Positions 1 through 6,300 of a stretch of DNA of 12,335 nucleotides are shown one piece after another; position 1 is the stretch's first letter, and each line of letters starts with the position of its first letter. This stretch comes from Elusimicrobiota bacterium (GTDB taxonomy: Bacteria; Elusimicrobiota; Elusimicrobia; UBA1565; UBA9628): NCBI GenBank assembly GCA_023700845.1, contig JAMPYD010000027.1:1-12335 (forward strand). Direction: 5' to 3'. The translations under genes were made by a program, and so were the position numbers. Below the pieces are notes generated by a model. That model searched no databases and was not told the DNA's origin. It saw only the letters and a program-made list of their open reading frames with translations.

Positions 1-1
1 C

Positions 2-445
2 GAGCAGCTCGACGCCACGCACTCGGCCGTTTTCTTCCAGGTGGAGGGGCTCGTCATCGACGAGAATATCGGCCTGGCCGACCTGAAGGGGCACCTGCAG
101 ACGTTCCTGCAGAAGCTGCTCGGCGCCTCGACCAAGACCCGCTTCCGCCCCTCTTATTTTCCGTTCACGGAGCCGTCCACCGAGGTGGACGTCAAGTGCT
201 TCTTCTGCCCCGGCACCGGCTGCCCGGCGTGCAAGCACACGGGCTGGATCGAGATTCTGGGCGCGGGCGTCGTGAACCCGGCCGTGTTCAAGGGCGTCGG
301 CTACGACTCCGACAAGTGGTCCGGCTTCGCCTTCGGCATCGGCGTGGAGCGCGTGGCGATGCTCCTGCACGGGGTGCGCGACCTGAGGCACTTCTACATC
401 AACGACCAGCGCTTTTTGAAGCAATTCGATGAAAGTCTCTTATAA
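2..445 (+). CDS. pheS: Phenylalanyl-tRNA synthetase alpha subunit, 3' part (5' end outside window)
   Basis: This is the C-terminal 147 residues of PheS, the catalytic subunit of the cytoplasmic alpha2beta2 enzyme that charges tRNA-Phe with phenylalanine. The frame is open from base 2, so the gene starts upstream; the GTG at 41 is an internal Val, not a start. It opens with the family signature DATHS..F.QVEGL. Class II motif 2 follows (RFRPSYFPFTEPS), and motif 3 is FAFGIGVERVAML near the end, where the Arg contacts ATP. Between them lies a four-cysteine stretch, CFFC followed by CPAC, then the GWIEILGAG strand. Many bacterial PheS proteins carry such a Cys insert, which could bind zinc. The stop (443-445) lies inside pheT, a 17-nt overlap that implies translational coupling of the two subunits. 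Identification is secure. Confidence 0.97.
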   Translation, partial: EQLDATHSAVFFQVEGLVIDENIGLADLKGHLQTFLQKLLGASTKTRFRPSYFPFTEPSTEVDVKCFFCPGTGCPACKHTGWIEILGAGVVNPAVFKGVGYDSDKWSGFAFGIGVERVAMLLHGVRDLRHFYINDQRFLKQFDESLL

Positions 446-2825
446 CTGGCTGAAGGAGCATCTCCCCCTCGAGCTCTCCGCGACGGAGCTCGCCGGGCAT
501 CTGCTCAAGATCGGCTTCGAGGTCGCGGGCCACGAGCGCCTGGGGCCGACCTTCACCGGCGTCGTCGTGGGCAAGGTCGTCTCTAAAGATAAACACCCCA
601 ATGCGGACAAGCTCTCCGTCTGCGTCGTCGACGACGGCGCCGTGAAGCGGACCGTCGTGTGCGGCGCCCCCAACGTGGACGCGGGGCAGACCGTGGCCTA
701 CGCGCGCCCCGGCGCCGTCCTGCCCGGCGGCTTCAAGATCGAGGGCCGCAAGCTGCGCGGCGTCGAGAGCCAGGGCATGATCTGCTCCCGCTCCGAGCTC
801 GGCCTGCCCAAGGACGTGGACGGCATCTGGATCATGGGCGAGGGCCCGGCGCTCGGCGCCGACGTGGGGTCCTTGCTCGGGCCGGCCGACGACATCCTGG
901 AGGTCGAGGTCACCACGAACCGGCCCGACTGCCTGTCCCACCGCGGCCTGGCGCGCGAGCTCGCCGCCTATTTCCGCAAGGAGCTCAAGCCCCTCGGCGG
1001 CGGGATGATGGAAAGCGCGAAGACCTCGTTCCCGGTGACGGTCGAGGACCCCGAAGCCTGCCCTTTTTACGGCGGGCGCCTGATCGAGGGGGTCGCCGTC
1101 GGCGAATCCCCCGCGTGGCTGAAGGCCAAGCTCGAGGCGATCGGCCTGAGGCCGATCAACAGCGTCGTGGACATCACCAATTTCGTGCTGCACGACATCG
1201 GTCAGCCCCTGCACGCGTTCGACGCGGACAAGCTCGCGGGCGCGAAGATCGTCGTGCGGCGGTCGAAGGCCGGGGAGAAGCTTCTGGCGTTGGATCATCG
1301 CGTCTACGACCTTCCGGCTGGGTTATTGGTGATTGCCGACGGGGAGAAGCCCGTCGCGCTGGCCGGCGTCATGGGCGGAGAGGATTCCGCGGTCACGACG
1401 GCCACGAAGCGGATCATACTCGAGGGGGCGTTCTTCAATCCCGTCGAGGCGCGCAAATCGTCGCAGAAGACGCGGCTGCGGTCGGACTCGTCCTACCGCT
1501 TCGAGCGGGGGACGGACCCGGCGGCGCCGCGCGCGGCGGCGGACCGGGCGGCGGCCCTGATCCTGCAGATCGCGGGCGGGGCGGCGGCGAAGCCGTTCGA
1601 GGTCGCGGCGAGGATTCCCGCGAGGACGCCGATTCGGGCGAGCGTCGCGAAGATCAACGGGGTGTTGGGATCTGATTTTACCGATCTGGCCGTCATGCAG
1701 GCGCTGGGGGCGATCGGTTCCATCAACGGCAACGGCGTGGAGTTCACGTATACCGCACCTTCTTGGCGACACGACCTTTTGACGGCGAACGATCTCGCGG
1801 AAGAAACGGGACGATTTCTTGGGTACGACAATATTCCCTACCGCATGGCCCCCATGGCGGCGCGGGCGGCGCGGCTCACGCCGGTCGAGACGGAATCGCG
1901 CCGCGTGCGGACCAGGCTGGCGGGACTCGGGTTGTGGGAGGCGTATAACTACGATCTTGTTTCCGAGAAAACACTTTTGGCTTGCCGCCTGACGGCGGAG
2001 GGGCAGCCGCGCGTCGCCCAGCCCTTGTCCGAGGATTGGGCCGTGATGCGGTCCTCGCTTTTGCCCGGGCTTCTCAAGAATGCCCAGCACAACCTCAGCC
2101 GCGGCGCCGATTCCGTGCGCTTCTTCGAGGTCGGGAAATCTTATTCCATCCGCGGCAAGGAGGTCGACGAGACCTGGCGCGTCGCCGGCATTCTGCTGGG
2201 ACCGGTGCTTGACGCGCGCTGGCAAACCGCGAGGGCCCCGCGCGCATCTTTTTACGACGGGAAAGCGATCGTCGAGGATCTCCTGGAGAAGGCCGGGCCC
2301 GTCGCGTGGGCCAAGCCGAGCGAGCCCGCGGCGGGCAAGACCCCGTCGGACCCGCTGTTTCATCCGACCAACTCGCTGCGCGCGACGGTCAACGGAACGC
2401 CGGTCGCGACGGTGGGCTGGCTGCACCCGCGGGTGGCGCGCGCCTACGACCTCGAGCGCGAGGGCGCGATCGTCCTCGACGCGAACCTCGACTGGCTCGC
2501 CGGCCGGGAGATCCCGCCCGCCCGCTACGAGGAGTTCTCCGCCCTGCCCGTCTCGCGCCGCGACCTGGCCCTCGTCCTCGACAAGGGCGCGCCCGACGCG
2601 CGCCTGAGGGACGTGATCCGGGCCTGCATGGTGCCGGAGCTCCAGGACACCGTGCTGTTCGACGTCTACGAGGGCAAGGGCGTGCCGGAAGGCAAGATCA
2701 GCCTCGCGATCCGCCTGACCTTCGGTCGCTTCGACCGGACCCTGACCGACGCCGAGGTCTCCGCGGCGGTCGAGAAGATCGTCGCCGCGCTCGCCAAGGA
2801 GCTCGGCGCGAGCCTGCGAGGCTGA
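429..2825 (+). CDS. pheT: Phenylalanyl-tRNA synthetase beta subunit
   Basis: PheT is the large subunit of the alpha2beta2 enzyme. It binds and positions tRNA-Phe and hydrolyses mischarged Tyr-tRNA-Phe. At 798 residues it is full length. It begins with the typical MKVSYNWLKEHL. Residues about 40-150 are an EMAP/OB-type tRNA-binding domain (HPNADKLSVC, CGAPNV, SQGMICS). The B3/B4 editing region spans about 200-360 (NSVVDITNFVLHDIGQPLHAFD, RSDSSYRFERGTDP). The B5 domain follows (about 395-465), then the pseudo-catalytic core (DLAEETGRFLGYDNIP). The FDX-ACB anticodon-binding domain occupies about the last 95 residues (PVSRRDLALVLD, LFDVYEGKGVPEGKIS). The start overlaps pheS and is preceded by a weak purine stretch. 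Codons around 1261-2290 are less C-ending than at either end of the gene. Confidence 0.98.
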   Translation: MKVSYNWLKEHLPLELSATELAGHLLKIGFEVAGHERLGPTFTGVVVGKVVSKDKHPNADKLSVCVVDDGAVKRTVVCGAPNVDAGQTVAYARPGAVLPGGFKIEGRKLRGVESQGMICSRSELGLPKDVDGIWIMGEGPALGADVGSLLGPADDILEVEVTTNRPDCLSHRGLARELAAYFRKELKPLGGGMMESAKTSFPVTVEDPEACPFYGGRLIEGVAVGESPAWLKAKLEAIGLRPINSVVDITNFVLHDIGQPLHAFDADKLAGAKIVVRRSKAGEKLLALDHRVYDLPAGLLVIADGEKPVALAGVMGGEDSAVTTATKRIILEGAFFNPVEARKSSQKTRLRSDSSYRFERGTDPAAPRAAADRAAALILQIAGGAAAKPFEVAARIPARTPIRASVAKINGVLGSDFTDLAVMQALGAIGSINGNGVEFTYTAPSWRHDLLTANDLAEETGRFLGYDNIPYRMAPMAARAARLTPVETESRRVRTRLAGLGLWEAYNYDLVSEKTLLACRLTAEGQPRVAQPLSEDWAVMRSSLLPGLLKNAQHNLSRGADSVRFFEVGKSYSIRGKEVDETWRVAGILLGPVLDARWQTARAPRASFYDGKAIVEDLLEKAGPVAWAKPSEPAAGKTPSDPLFHPTNSLRATVNGTPVATVGWLHPRVARAYDLEREGAIVLDANLDWLAGREIPPARYEEFSALPVSRRDLALVLDKGAPDARLRDVIRACMVPELQDTVLFDVYEGKGVPEGKISLAIRLTFGRFDRTLTDAEVSAAVEKIVAALAKELGASLRG

Positions 2826-2826
2826 C

Positions 2827-3063
2827 GTGCAGGGCCCGCTCCAGAGTCTCAAGCAGCTCGAGGTCCTGGTCAAGCAGGCCTCCGAGTCCCTGCAGAAGCT
2901 CGGCTCCGAGAACCGCCAGTTCAAGGACGTCCTGCGCCGCCTCGAGACCGAGAACAAGGCGCTCAAGGAGGAGCTCAAGACGGCGCGCCTCACCCTCGCC
3001 CGCCATGAGCGCCTGAAGACGCGCCTGACGCGCCTGACCGACAAGCTCGAGAGGATCGCATGA
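2827..3063 (+). CDS. Small coiled-coil protein, ZapB-like cell-division factor
   Basis: This encodes a 78-residue, almost entirely helical protein with heptad-like Leu spacing (residues about 5-75) and many Glu, Lys and Arg residues; the final part has the form RLKTRLTRLTDKLERI. It has no signal peptide, Cys or enzyme motif. ZapB of E. coli is a coiled coil of similar size (81 residues) that is recruited to the FtsZ ring by ZapA. Here the next gene is zapA, joined by an ATGA overlap (3060-3063), so a ZapB-like role as ZapA partner is the best inference. Coiled coils give poor sequence-level evidence, so family membership is not proven. The GTG start sits 1 nt after the pheT stop, with GAGG 5 nt upstream inside the pheT end. 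Confidence 0.78.
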   Translation: MQGPLQSLKQLEVLVKQASESLQKLGSENRQFKDVLRRLETENKALKEELKTARLTLARHERLKTRLTRLTDKLERIA

Positions 3064-3368
3064 ACGAGAAAGTCGAGGTCCAGATCGGCACGCGCCGCCT
3101 CACCGTCGAGATGGAGGGCTGGACGCCCATCGAGATCAACGCGCTGGCGCAGAAGGTGTCCGAGCGCGTGATCCAGATGCACAGCCACAACGCCAACGTG
3201 GCCGACACCTCCAAGATCGCCCTGCTCGTCGCCCTGTCCTTCGCGGCCGAGCTCGACAAGGAGCGCCAGGCTCACGACCTGACCCGGCGCCTGCTCGAGA
3301 ACAAGGCGGAAAGCCTGTCGCAGTCCCTGCGCGAGTCGCTCCAGGCCGGCTCCGACACGAACGGATGA
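3060..3368 (+). CDS. zapA: Cell division protein ZapA
   Basis: The 102-residue protein fits the ZapA family, small cytoplasmic proteins that bundle FtsZ protofilaments and stabilise the Z-ring. The N-terminal half has the family's beta-rich globular head: VEVQIGTRRLTVE, then a helix corresponding to the usual YI..LA..V...I segment (INALAQKVSERVIQM). The centre resembles the conserved helix before the coiled coil (TSKIALLVALSFAAELDKER), and the C-terminal third is the dimerising coiled coil. The ATG overlaps the stop of the ZapB-like gene, with GAGAGG 5 nt upstream. Its own stop overlaps the rarA start (ATGA at 3365-3368). Location next to pheT and a ZapB-like gene strengthens the call. It departs from the usual head sequence by having Trp-Thr-Pro at residues 21-23. 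Confidence 0.9.
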   Translation: MNEKVEVQIGTRRLTVEMEGWTPIEINALAQKVSERVIQMHSHNANVADTSKIALLVALSFAAELDKERQAHDLTRRLLENKAESLSQSLRESLQAGSDTNG

Positions 3369-4660
3369 GCGAGCTTTTCACGGCGGGCGCCGACGCGCGG
3401 CCGCTCGCGGCGCGGATGGCGCCGCGGTCGCTGGATGAGTTCGCGGGGCAGAACGCGCTGCTCGGGCCGGGAAAGCTTCTACGGCGCCTCGTCGAGAGCA
3501 ACCGCTTCACCTCCGCCATTTTCTTCGGCCCCCCCGGCTGCGGCAAAACCGCCTTGGCGCGATACATCGCCGGGCAATCGAACGCGGAGGTCGTGGAGCT
3601 CAACGCGGTGACGGCGGGGGTGGCGGATATCAGGAAGGCCGTGGAGCAGGCCAAATATTCGGCGACCCTCGGGCGGAAGACGCTCCTGCTGGTGGACGAG
3701 ATACACCACTTCAATAAAACGCAGCAGGACGCGCTGCTGCCGTCGGTCGAGCGCGGGGACGTGCTCCTGATAGGAATGACGACGGAGAATCCGGGGTTTT
3801 ACGTCAATGCGGCGCTGCGGTCGAGGGTGACGGCGTTCGAGTTCATGCCGGTGCCGGAGACGGAGCTGGAGAAGATACTCGACAACGCGTTGAACGACAA
3901 AGACCGGGGGGTCTCGTCATTACGGGTCATTATGACGCCCGAGGCGAAGGCTCACTTGGTGCGCCAGGCTGGCGGGGACGCGCGGCGTCTCCTTAACGCC
4001 CTCGAGATCGCCGCGCTGACGACGGCGGCTGACGGCAACGGAGAACGGCGGGTCACCCTTGCGGTCGCCGAAGAGTCGATACAAAAACGGCAGATCCGGT
4101 ACGACAAGAAATCGGACGACCATTACGATCACATTTCGGCTTTCATCAAATCGATGCGCGGATCGGACCCCGACGCCGCCCTCTACTGGATGGCGAAGAT
4201 GCTCGAGGCGGGCGAGGAGCCCCGGTTCATCGCGCGGAGAATCCTCATAGCCGCGTCGGAGGACGTCGGTAATGCTGACTTCCGCGCGTTGCTGGTGGCC
4301 GAGGCGGCGTTTCGGGCGGTGGAGGTCTTGGGCATGCCCGAGGCACGGATCACTTTGGCGCAAGCGGTGACCTTCGTCGCTTCGGCGCCGAAATCCAACG
4401 CGGCTTATCTCGCCATCGACAAGGCCTCGGCCGAGGTCCGCGAAGGGCCTTCCCGAGAGGTCCCTTTGCCCCTGCGCGACGCCAGTATGGACGCCAAGGA
4501 GCGGGGCCACGGCCAGGGCTACAAATACCCCCACGATTTCCCCGGCCACTGGACGGCGCAGGAGTACATGCCCAACCCGGTCCGTTTTTATGAACCGACC
4601 GATCAAGGCGACGAGAAACGGATCGCCGAGCGCCTCAACGCGCTCAGGAGGAACCCTTGA
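3365..4660 (+). CDS. rarA: Replication-associated recombination protein A (AAA+ ATPase RarA/MgsA)
   Basis: RarA is a clamp-loader-related AAA+ ATPase that acts at stalled replication forks and single-strand/double-strand DNA junctions. The protein is 431 residues, against about 447 in E. coli. Visible motifs are RPxSLDEFAGQ-like residues 17-29, Walker A GPPGCGKT (55-62), Walker B LLLVDE (107-112) followed by IHHFNKTQQDALLP, sensor 1 TTEN (139-142), the arginine-finger region LRSR (151-154) and sensor 2 GGDARRLLNALE (about 203-214). The C-terminal tetramerisation region carries the diagnostic GYKYPHDFPGHW. The start overlaps the zapA stop (ATGA), and the upstream Shine-Dalgarno sequence is weak, suggesting coupling. 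Codon choice from about 3365 to 4440 has more G-ending and A/T-ending codons than zapA. The stop overlaps a TTG-started gene. Confidence 0.97.
   Translation: MSELFTAGADARPLAARMAPRSLDEFAGQNALLGPGKLLRRLVESNRFTSAIFFGPPGCGKTALARYIAGQSNAEVVELNAVTAGVADIRKAVEQAKYSATLGRKTLLLVDEIHHFNKTQQDALLPSVERGDVLLIGMTTENPGFYVNAALRSRVTAFEFMPVPETELEKILDNALNDKDRGVSSLRVIMTPEAKAHLVRQAGGDARRLLNALEIAALTTAADGNGERRVTLAVAEESIQKRQIRYDKKSDDHYDHISAFIKSMRGSDPDAALYWMAKMLEAGEEPRFIARRILIAASEDVGNADFRALLVAEAAFRAVEVLGMPEARITLAQAVTFVASAPKSNAAYLAIDKASAEVREGPSREVPLPLRDASMDAKERGHGQGYKYPHDFPGHWTAQEYMPNPVRFYEPTDQGDEKRIAERLNALRRNP
4646..4651 (+). promoter_or_regulatory. Shine-Dalgarno sequence that fixes the TTG start at 4657
   Basis: A consensus AGGAGG lies inside the last codons of rarA, with 5 nt (AACCC) before the TTG at 4657. 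It is the strongest ribosome binding site in the + strand operon. It supports initiation at TTG, because no ATG or GTG upstream of the signal peptide is similarly placed. Confidence 0.75.
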
Positions 4661-5208
4661 GGAGCTGGATTCTCGCCGGACTGCTCTTGACGTCCCCCTC
4701 CGCATTCGCCGCCGAAGCCGGGCTTCGAGCCTCGCTGCGGCTCGCGCACGCGAAGGCTTACTCCGTCTCCGAGCTCCTGCTCAGCGTCGAGAAGCCCTAT
4801 ACGATCGCCTGCAAGGACGAAAAGGCGTTCACGACTTTGATGATGATCGACATGACGCTCATCTTCGCGCTCGAGACCAAGAAATCCATCGGCGGCGTCC
4901 TCGCCGCCGCCTCCGCCGGCGTCGCGCGCGACGCGGCCGCCCACGAGATCGCTCTCGCCCTCGTCAACGAGCTCTCCGCCATACCCGGCAGCGCCGCGAG
5001 GGCCGCGGAGCCGGCCAAGCGCTGCGCCGAATTCATCCGGGCGAAGGATGACGCCGCGACGTCGGCCGCGCCCGACGGCCGCGATGACGAGGTGTGGAGC
5101 GCCGCGCGCATGCACGCGGGCATGAACGTGTCGCGGCTGGCCCAGTTCTCCGTCGTCGACGAGCTCAAGGCGGCCCGGGCCATCGTCGAGAAGACGAAGA
5201 AGCCGTAG
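4657..5208 (+). CDS. Exported protein of unknown function, translationally coupled to rarA
   Basis: I do not recognise a family for this 183-residue protein. The start is TTG, embedded in TTGA with the rarA stop and preceded by a perfect AGGAGG. The resulting N-terminus, MRSWILAGLLLTSPSAFA then AEAG, is a convincing Sec signal peptide with an A-x-A cleavage site after residue 18. The mature protein should therefore be periplasmic or secreted. It has no lipobox, no transmembrane helix beyond the signal, and looks mostly helical and Ala-rich. It has exactly two cysteines in the mature part (C52 and C123), which could form a disulfide. A Met-rich patch (FTTLMMIDMTLIF, about 58-70) and an Asp/Arg-rich loop (about 129-145) are the other visible features. 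Codon use matches the host. An exported protein coupled to a DNA-fork ATPase has no obvious functional logic, and shared transcription may be all that links them. Confidence 0.8.
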   Translation: MRSWILAGLLLTSPSAFAAEAGLRASLRLAHAKAYSVSELLLSVEKPYTIACKDEKAFTTLMMIDMTLIFALETKKSIGGVLAAASAGVARDAAAHEIALALVNELSAIPGSAARAAEPAKRCAEFIRAKDDAATSAAPDGRDDEVWSAARMHAGMNVSRLAQFSVVDELKAARAIVEKTKKP

Positions 5209-5321
5209 GAGCGCCGCGCTATTTCGCGCGCAGGGCTTCGTTGAGGGCGGGGGCCGTGGTCTTGACCGAGACGACCTGGGCGTTCAGCGGCAAAGGGCTT
5301 AAGGCCTTGTCGCTTTAGGCT
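5209..5321. other. Convergent intergenic region without a clear intrinsic terminator
   Basis: The 113-bp gap separates the exported-protein gene from the STI1-like membrane protein gene. A short stem CGCGC/GCGCG (5215-5219 with 5226-5230) lacks a U-tract, and AAGGCCTT near 5301 is a short palindrome. Neither is a convincing intrinsic terminator. Most of the gap is taken by the possible - strand gene relic described separately. Confidence 0.5.
5219..5314 (-). pseudogene. Possible 3' relic of a - strand gene (31 codons and a stop)
   Basis: Between the two convergent genes, the - strand frame open from 5314 to the TAG at 5221-5219 reads as plausible protein with host-like C-ending codons, including NAQVVSVKTTAPALNEALRAK. 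It has no ATG or GTG start; a TTG within it would give only 24 residues and has no good ribosome binding site. It lies in a different frame from the neighbouring 300-residue gene, whose stop is 8 bp upstream of it. The simplest reading is the C-terminal stub of a gene whose 5' part was lost, or a tail separated from the 300-residue gene by a frameshift. Chance open frame in GC-rich DNA is a real alternative. Confidence 0.3.
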
Positions 5322-6224
5322 CTACCGCGCGCCGCCCATCTTCGCCTGCACCGAGGCGAGCGCTCCGGCCGCCTGCGGGTTGGCGGCGAGCGCGGCCGCC
5401 CCGCGCGGGTCCATCAGCAGGCTGAGGGCCTTCGGATTGGACATCGCGATGCTCGCGATCGAGACCGGGTCGTTGCCGACCTCCTTGAGGGACGGGCACG
5501 CGGAGATGCGCTTGACCATCTCGGTGCCCGCGAGCGCCGACACGAGCCCCTTCCCGCCGTCGGGGGTGTTCAGCGCCTGCTGGATCACCGGGAAGACCCG
5601 GCTCATGCCGCCGCTGTTCGAATCGGCGAGATACGACTTGAGCTTGCCGCCGCTCTCGCAGTTCTCCTTGGCGCGGGGGCGGCTCATGAAGGCGTCCACG
5701 ACCATCTTGTTGTTGAAGACCGCGGCCAGGACCTTGGGGTGATTGAGCATCCGCGAGGCCAGCGACGAGAGCATTCCTTCCTTCGCGCCGAGGTTGGCCA
5801 GCCCCTTCGCGTCGGTCGGTATTCCGGCCGAGGCGAGAGCCTTCGCCTCGTCGGCGGCGGACGGCGCGGGGGCCGCCGGAGGCGCCGCGGGGGCCGCGGG
5901 CGCGGCGGCCGGCGCGGGGGCCCCGGAGGCCACGGAGGCCTCCTCCGGAGGGGCCTGGCGGTACAGGCTCGAGGTGACGCCGGCGGGGCCGTCGCCGATC
6001 TTGGCGCTGACCATGTCGAGGCTCGTCTTCGGGCGGGACGCGAACGGGCGGGCCGAGCCGCCCGCCGCCGCGGCCTCGCCCCCCATGTCGAAGCCCCGCG
6101 AGGAGGCCGCCTCCTCTCCGGGCTGGGCGAACATCATCCACGCGACGACGGCGGCGGCGCAGCCGAATCCGATGAGGACCTTCTGCTTGATGTTGTCCCA
6201 GTCCACCTCGCCCATTTCGCTCAT
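5322..6224 (-). CDS. Membrane-anchored protein with Pro/Ala linker and STI1-like modules, function unknown
   Basis: This encodes a 300-residue protein that I cannot assign to a named family. A short acidic N-terminus with K13 and K15 precedes a single transmembrane helix (about 16-33), predicting N-in topology with the bulk in the periplasm. Residues 38-95 look disordered. Residues about 99-124 are a pure Ala/Pro linker with a few Ser and Gly. The remainder is a helical domain. Two segments share a pattern: residues 159-183 (NHPKVLAAVFNN..VVDAFMSRP) and 261-283 (SNPKALSLLMDP..AAALAANP). This resembles STI1/DP-type helical modules of co-chaperones, a family-level resemblance judged by eye. C189 and C243 flank the region between the modules and could pair. 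The ATG at 6224 has only a weak purine stretch upstream. The next in-frame ATG is codon 4. The gene is monocistronic in this window and divergent from the 6301 gene. Confidence 0.8.
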   Translation of the reverse strand: MSEMGEVDWDNIKQKVLIGFGCAAAVVAWMMFAQPGEEAASSRGFDMGGEAAAAGGSARPFASRPKTSLDMVSAKIGDGPAGVTSSLYRQAPPEEASVASGAPAPAAAPAAPAAPPAAPAPSAADEAKALASAGIPTDAKGLANLGAKEGMLSSLASRMLNHPKVLAAVFNNKMVVDAFMSRPRAKENCESGGKLKSYLADSNSGGMSRVFPVIQQALNTPDGGKGLVSALAGTEMVKRISACPSLKEVGNDPVSIASIAMSNPKALSLLMDPRGAAALAANPQAAGALASVQAKMGGAR

Positions 6225-6233
6225 TCCAGCCCT

Positions 6234-6261
6234 AGTGTAGCCCGCCCCGGAAATTTCGCAA
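6234..6261 (-). promoter_or_regulatory. Candidate sigma70-type promoter for the 300-residue protein gene
   Basis: On the - strand, TTGCGA (6261-6256) and TACACT (6239-6234) are separated by 16 bp. Each matches four of six consensus bases. The expected transcription start is near 6227, only about 3 nt before the ATG at 6224, so the mRNA would be leaderless or nearly so. The absence of a good Shine-Dalgarno sequence fits this reading. Confidence 0.45.
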
Positions 6262-6285
6262 GGGGGCGCTCCCGTTTGCGCGAAG

Positions 6286-6294
6286 TGTTATAAT
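6286..6294 (+). promoter_or_regulatory. Extended -10 promoter (TGTTATAAT) giving a predicted leaderless mRNA
   Basis: A perfect TATAAT (6289-6294) is preceded by TG one base upstream, the extended -10 configuration, in an otherwise very GC-rich 76-bp intergenic region. There is no good -35 at 16-18 bp spacing, and extended -10 promoters tolerate this. If the last T of the -10 is position -7, +1 falls exactly on the A of the ATG at 6301. No Shine-Dalgarno sequence is present between the promoter and the start. Confidence 0.7.
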
Positions 6295-6300
6295 CGCCGC

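Noticed and set aside
1323..3275. A 650-codon open frame on the - strand opposite pheT, the coiled-coil gene and zapA
   Set aside because: It runs antisense to three well-identified genes, its product is Arg/Gly-rich low-complexity sequence, and GC-rich DNA keeps such frames open by chance.
5215..5230. Small hairpin after the exported-protein gene considered as a terminator
   Set aside because: The stem is only 5 bp and no U-tract follows on either strand.
5860..5945. GC-rich repetitive stretch resembling a tandem repeat
   Set aside because: It is the coding sequence of the Ala/Pro linker in the - strand membrane protein. The period is irregular and there is no sign of a non-coding repeat array.
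5739..6293. Overlapping + strand frames opposite the 300-residue membrane protein gene
   Set aside because: They are low-complexity Gly/Arg or Ala runs antisense to the Pro/Ala linker. The - strand product has a transmembrane helix, linker and repeat modules, and a promoter.
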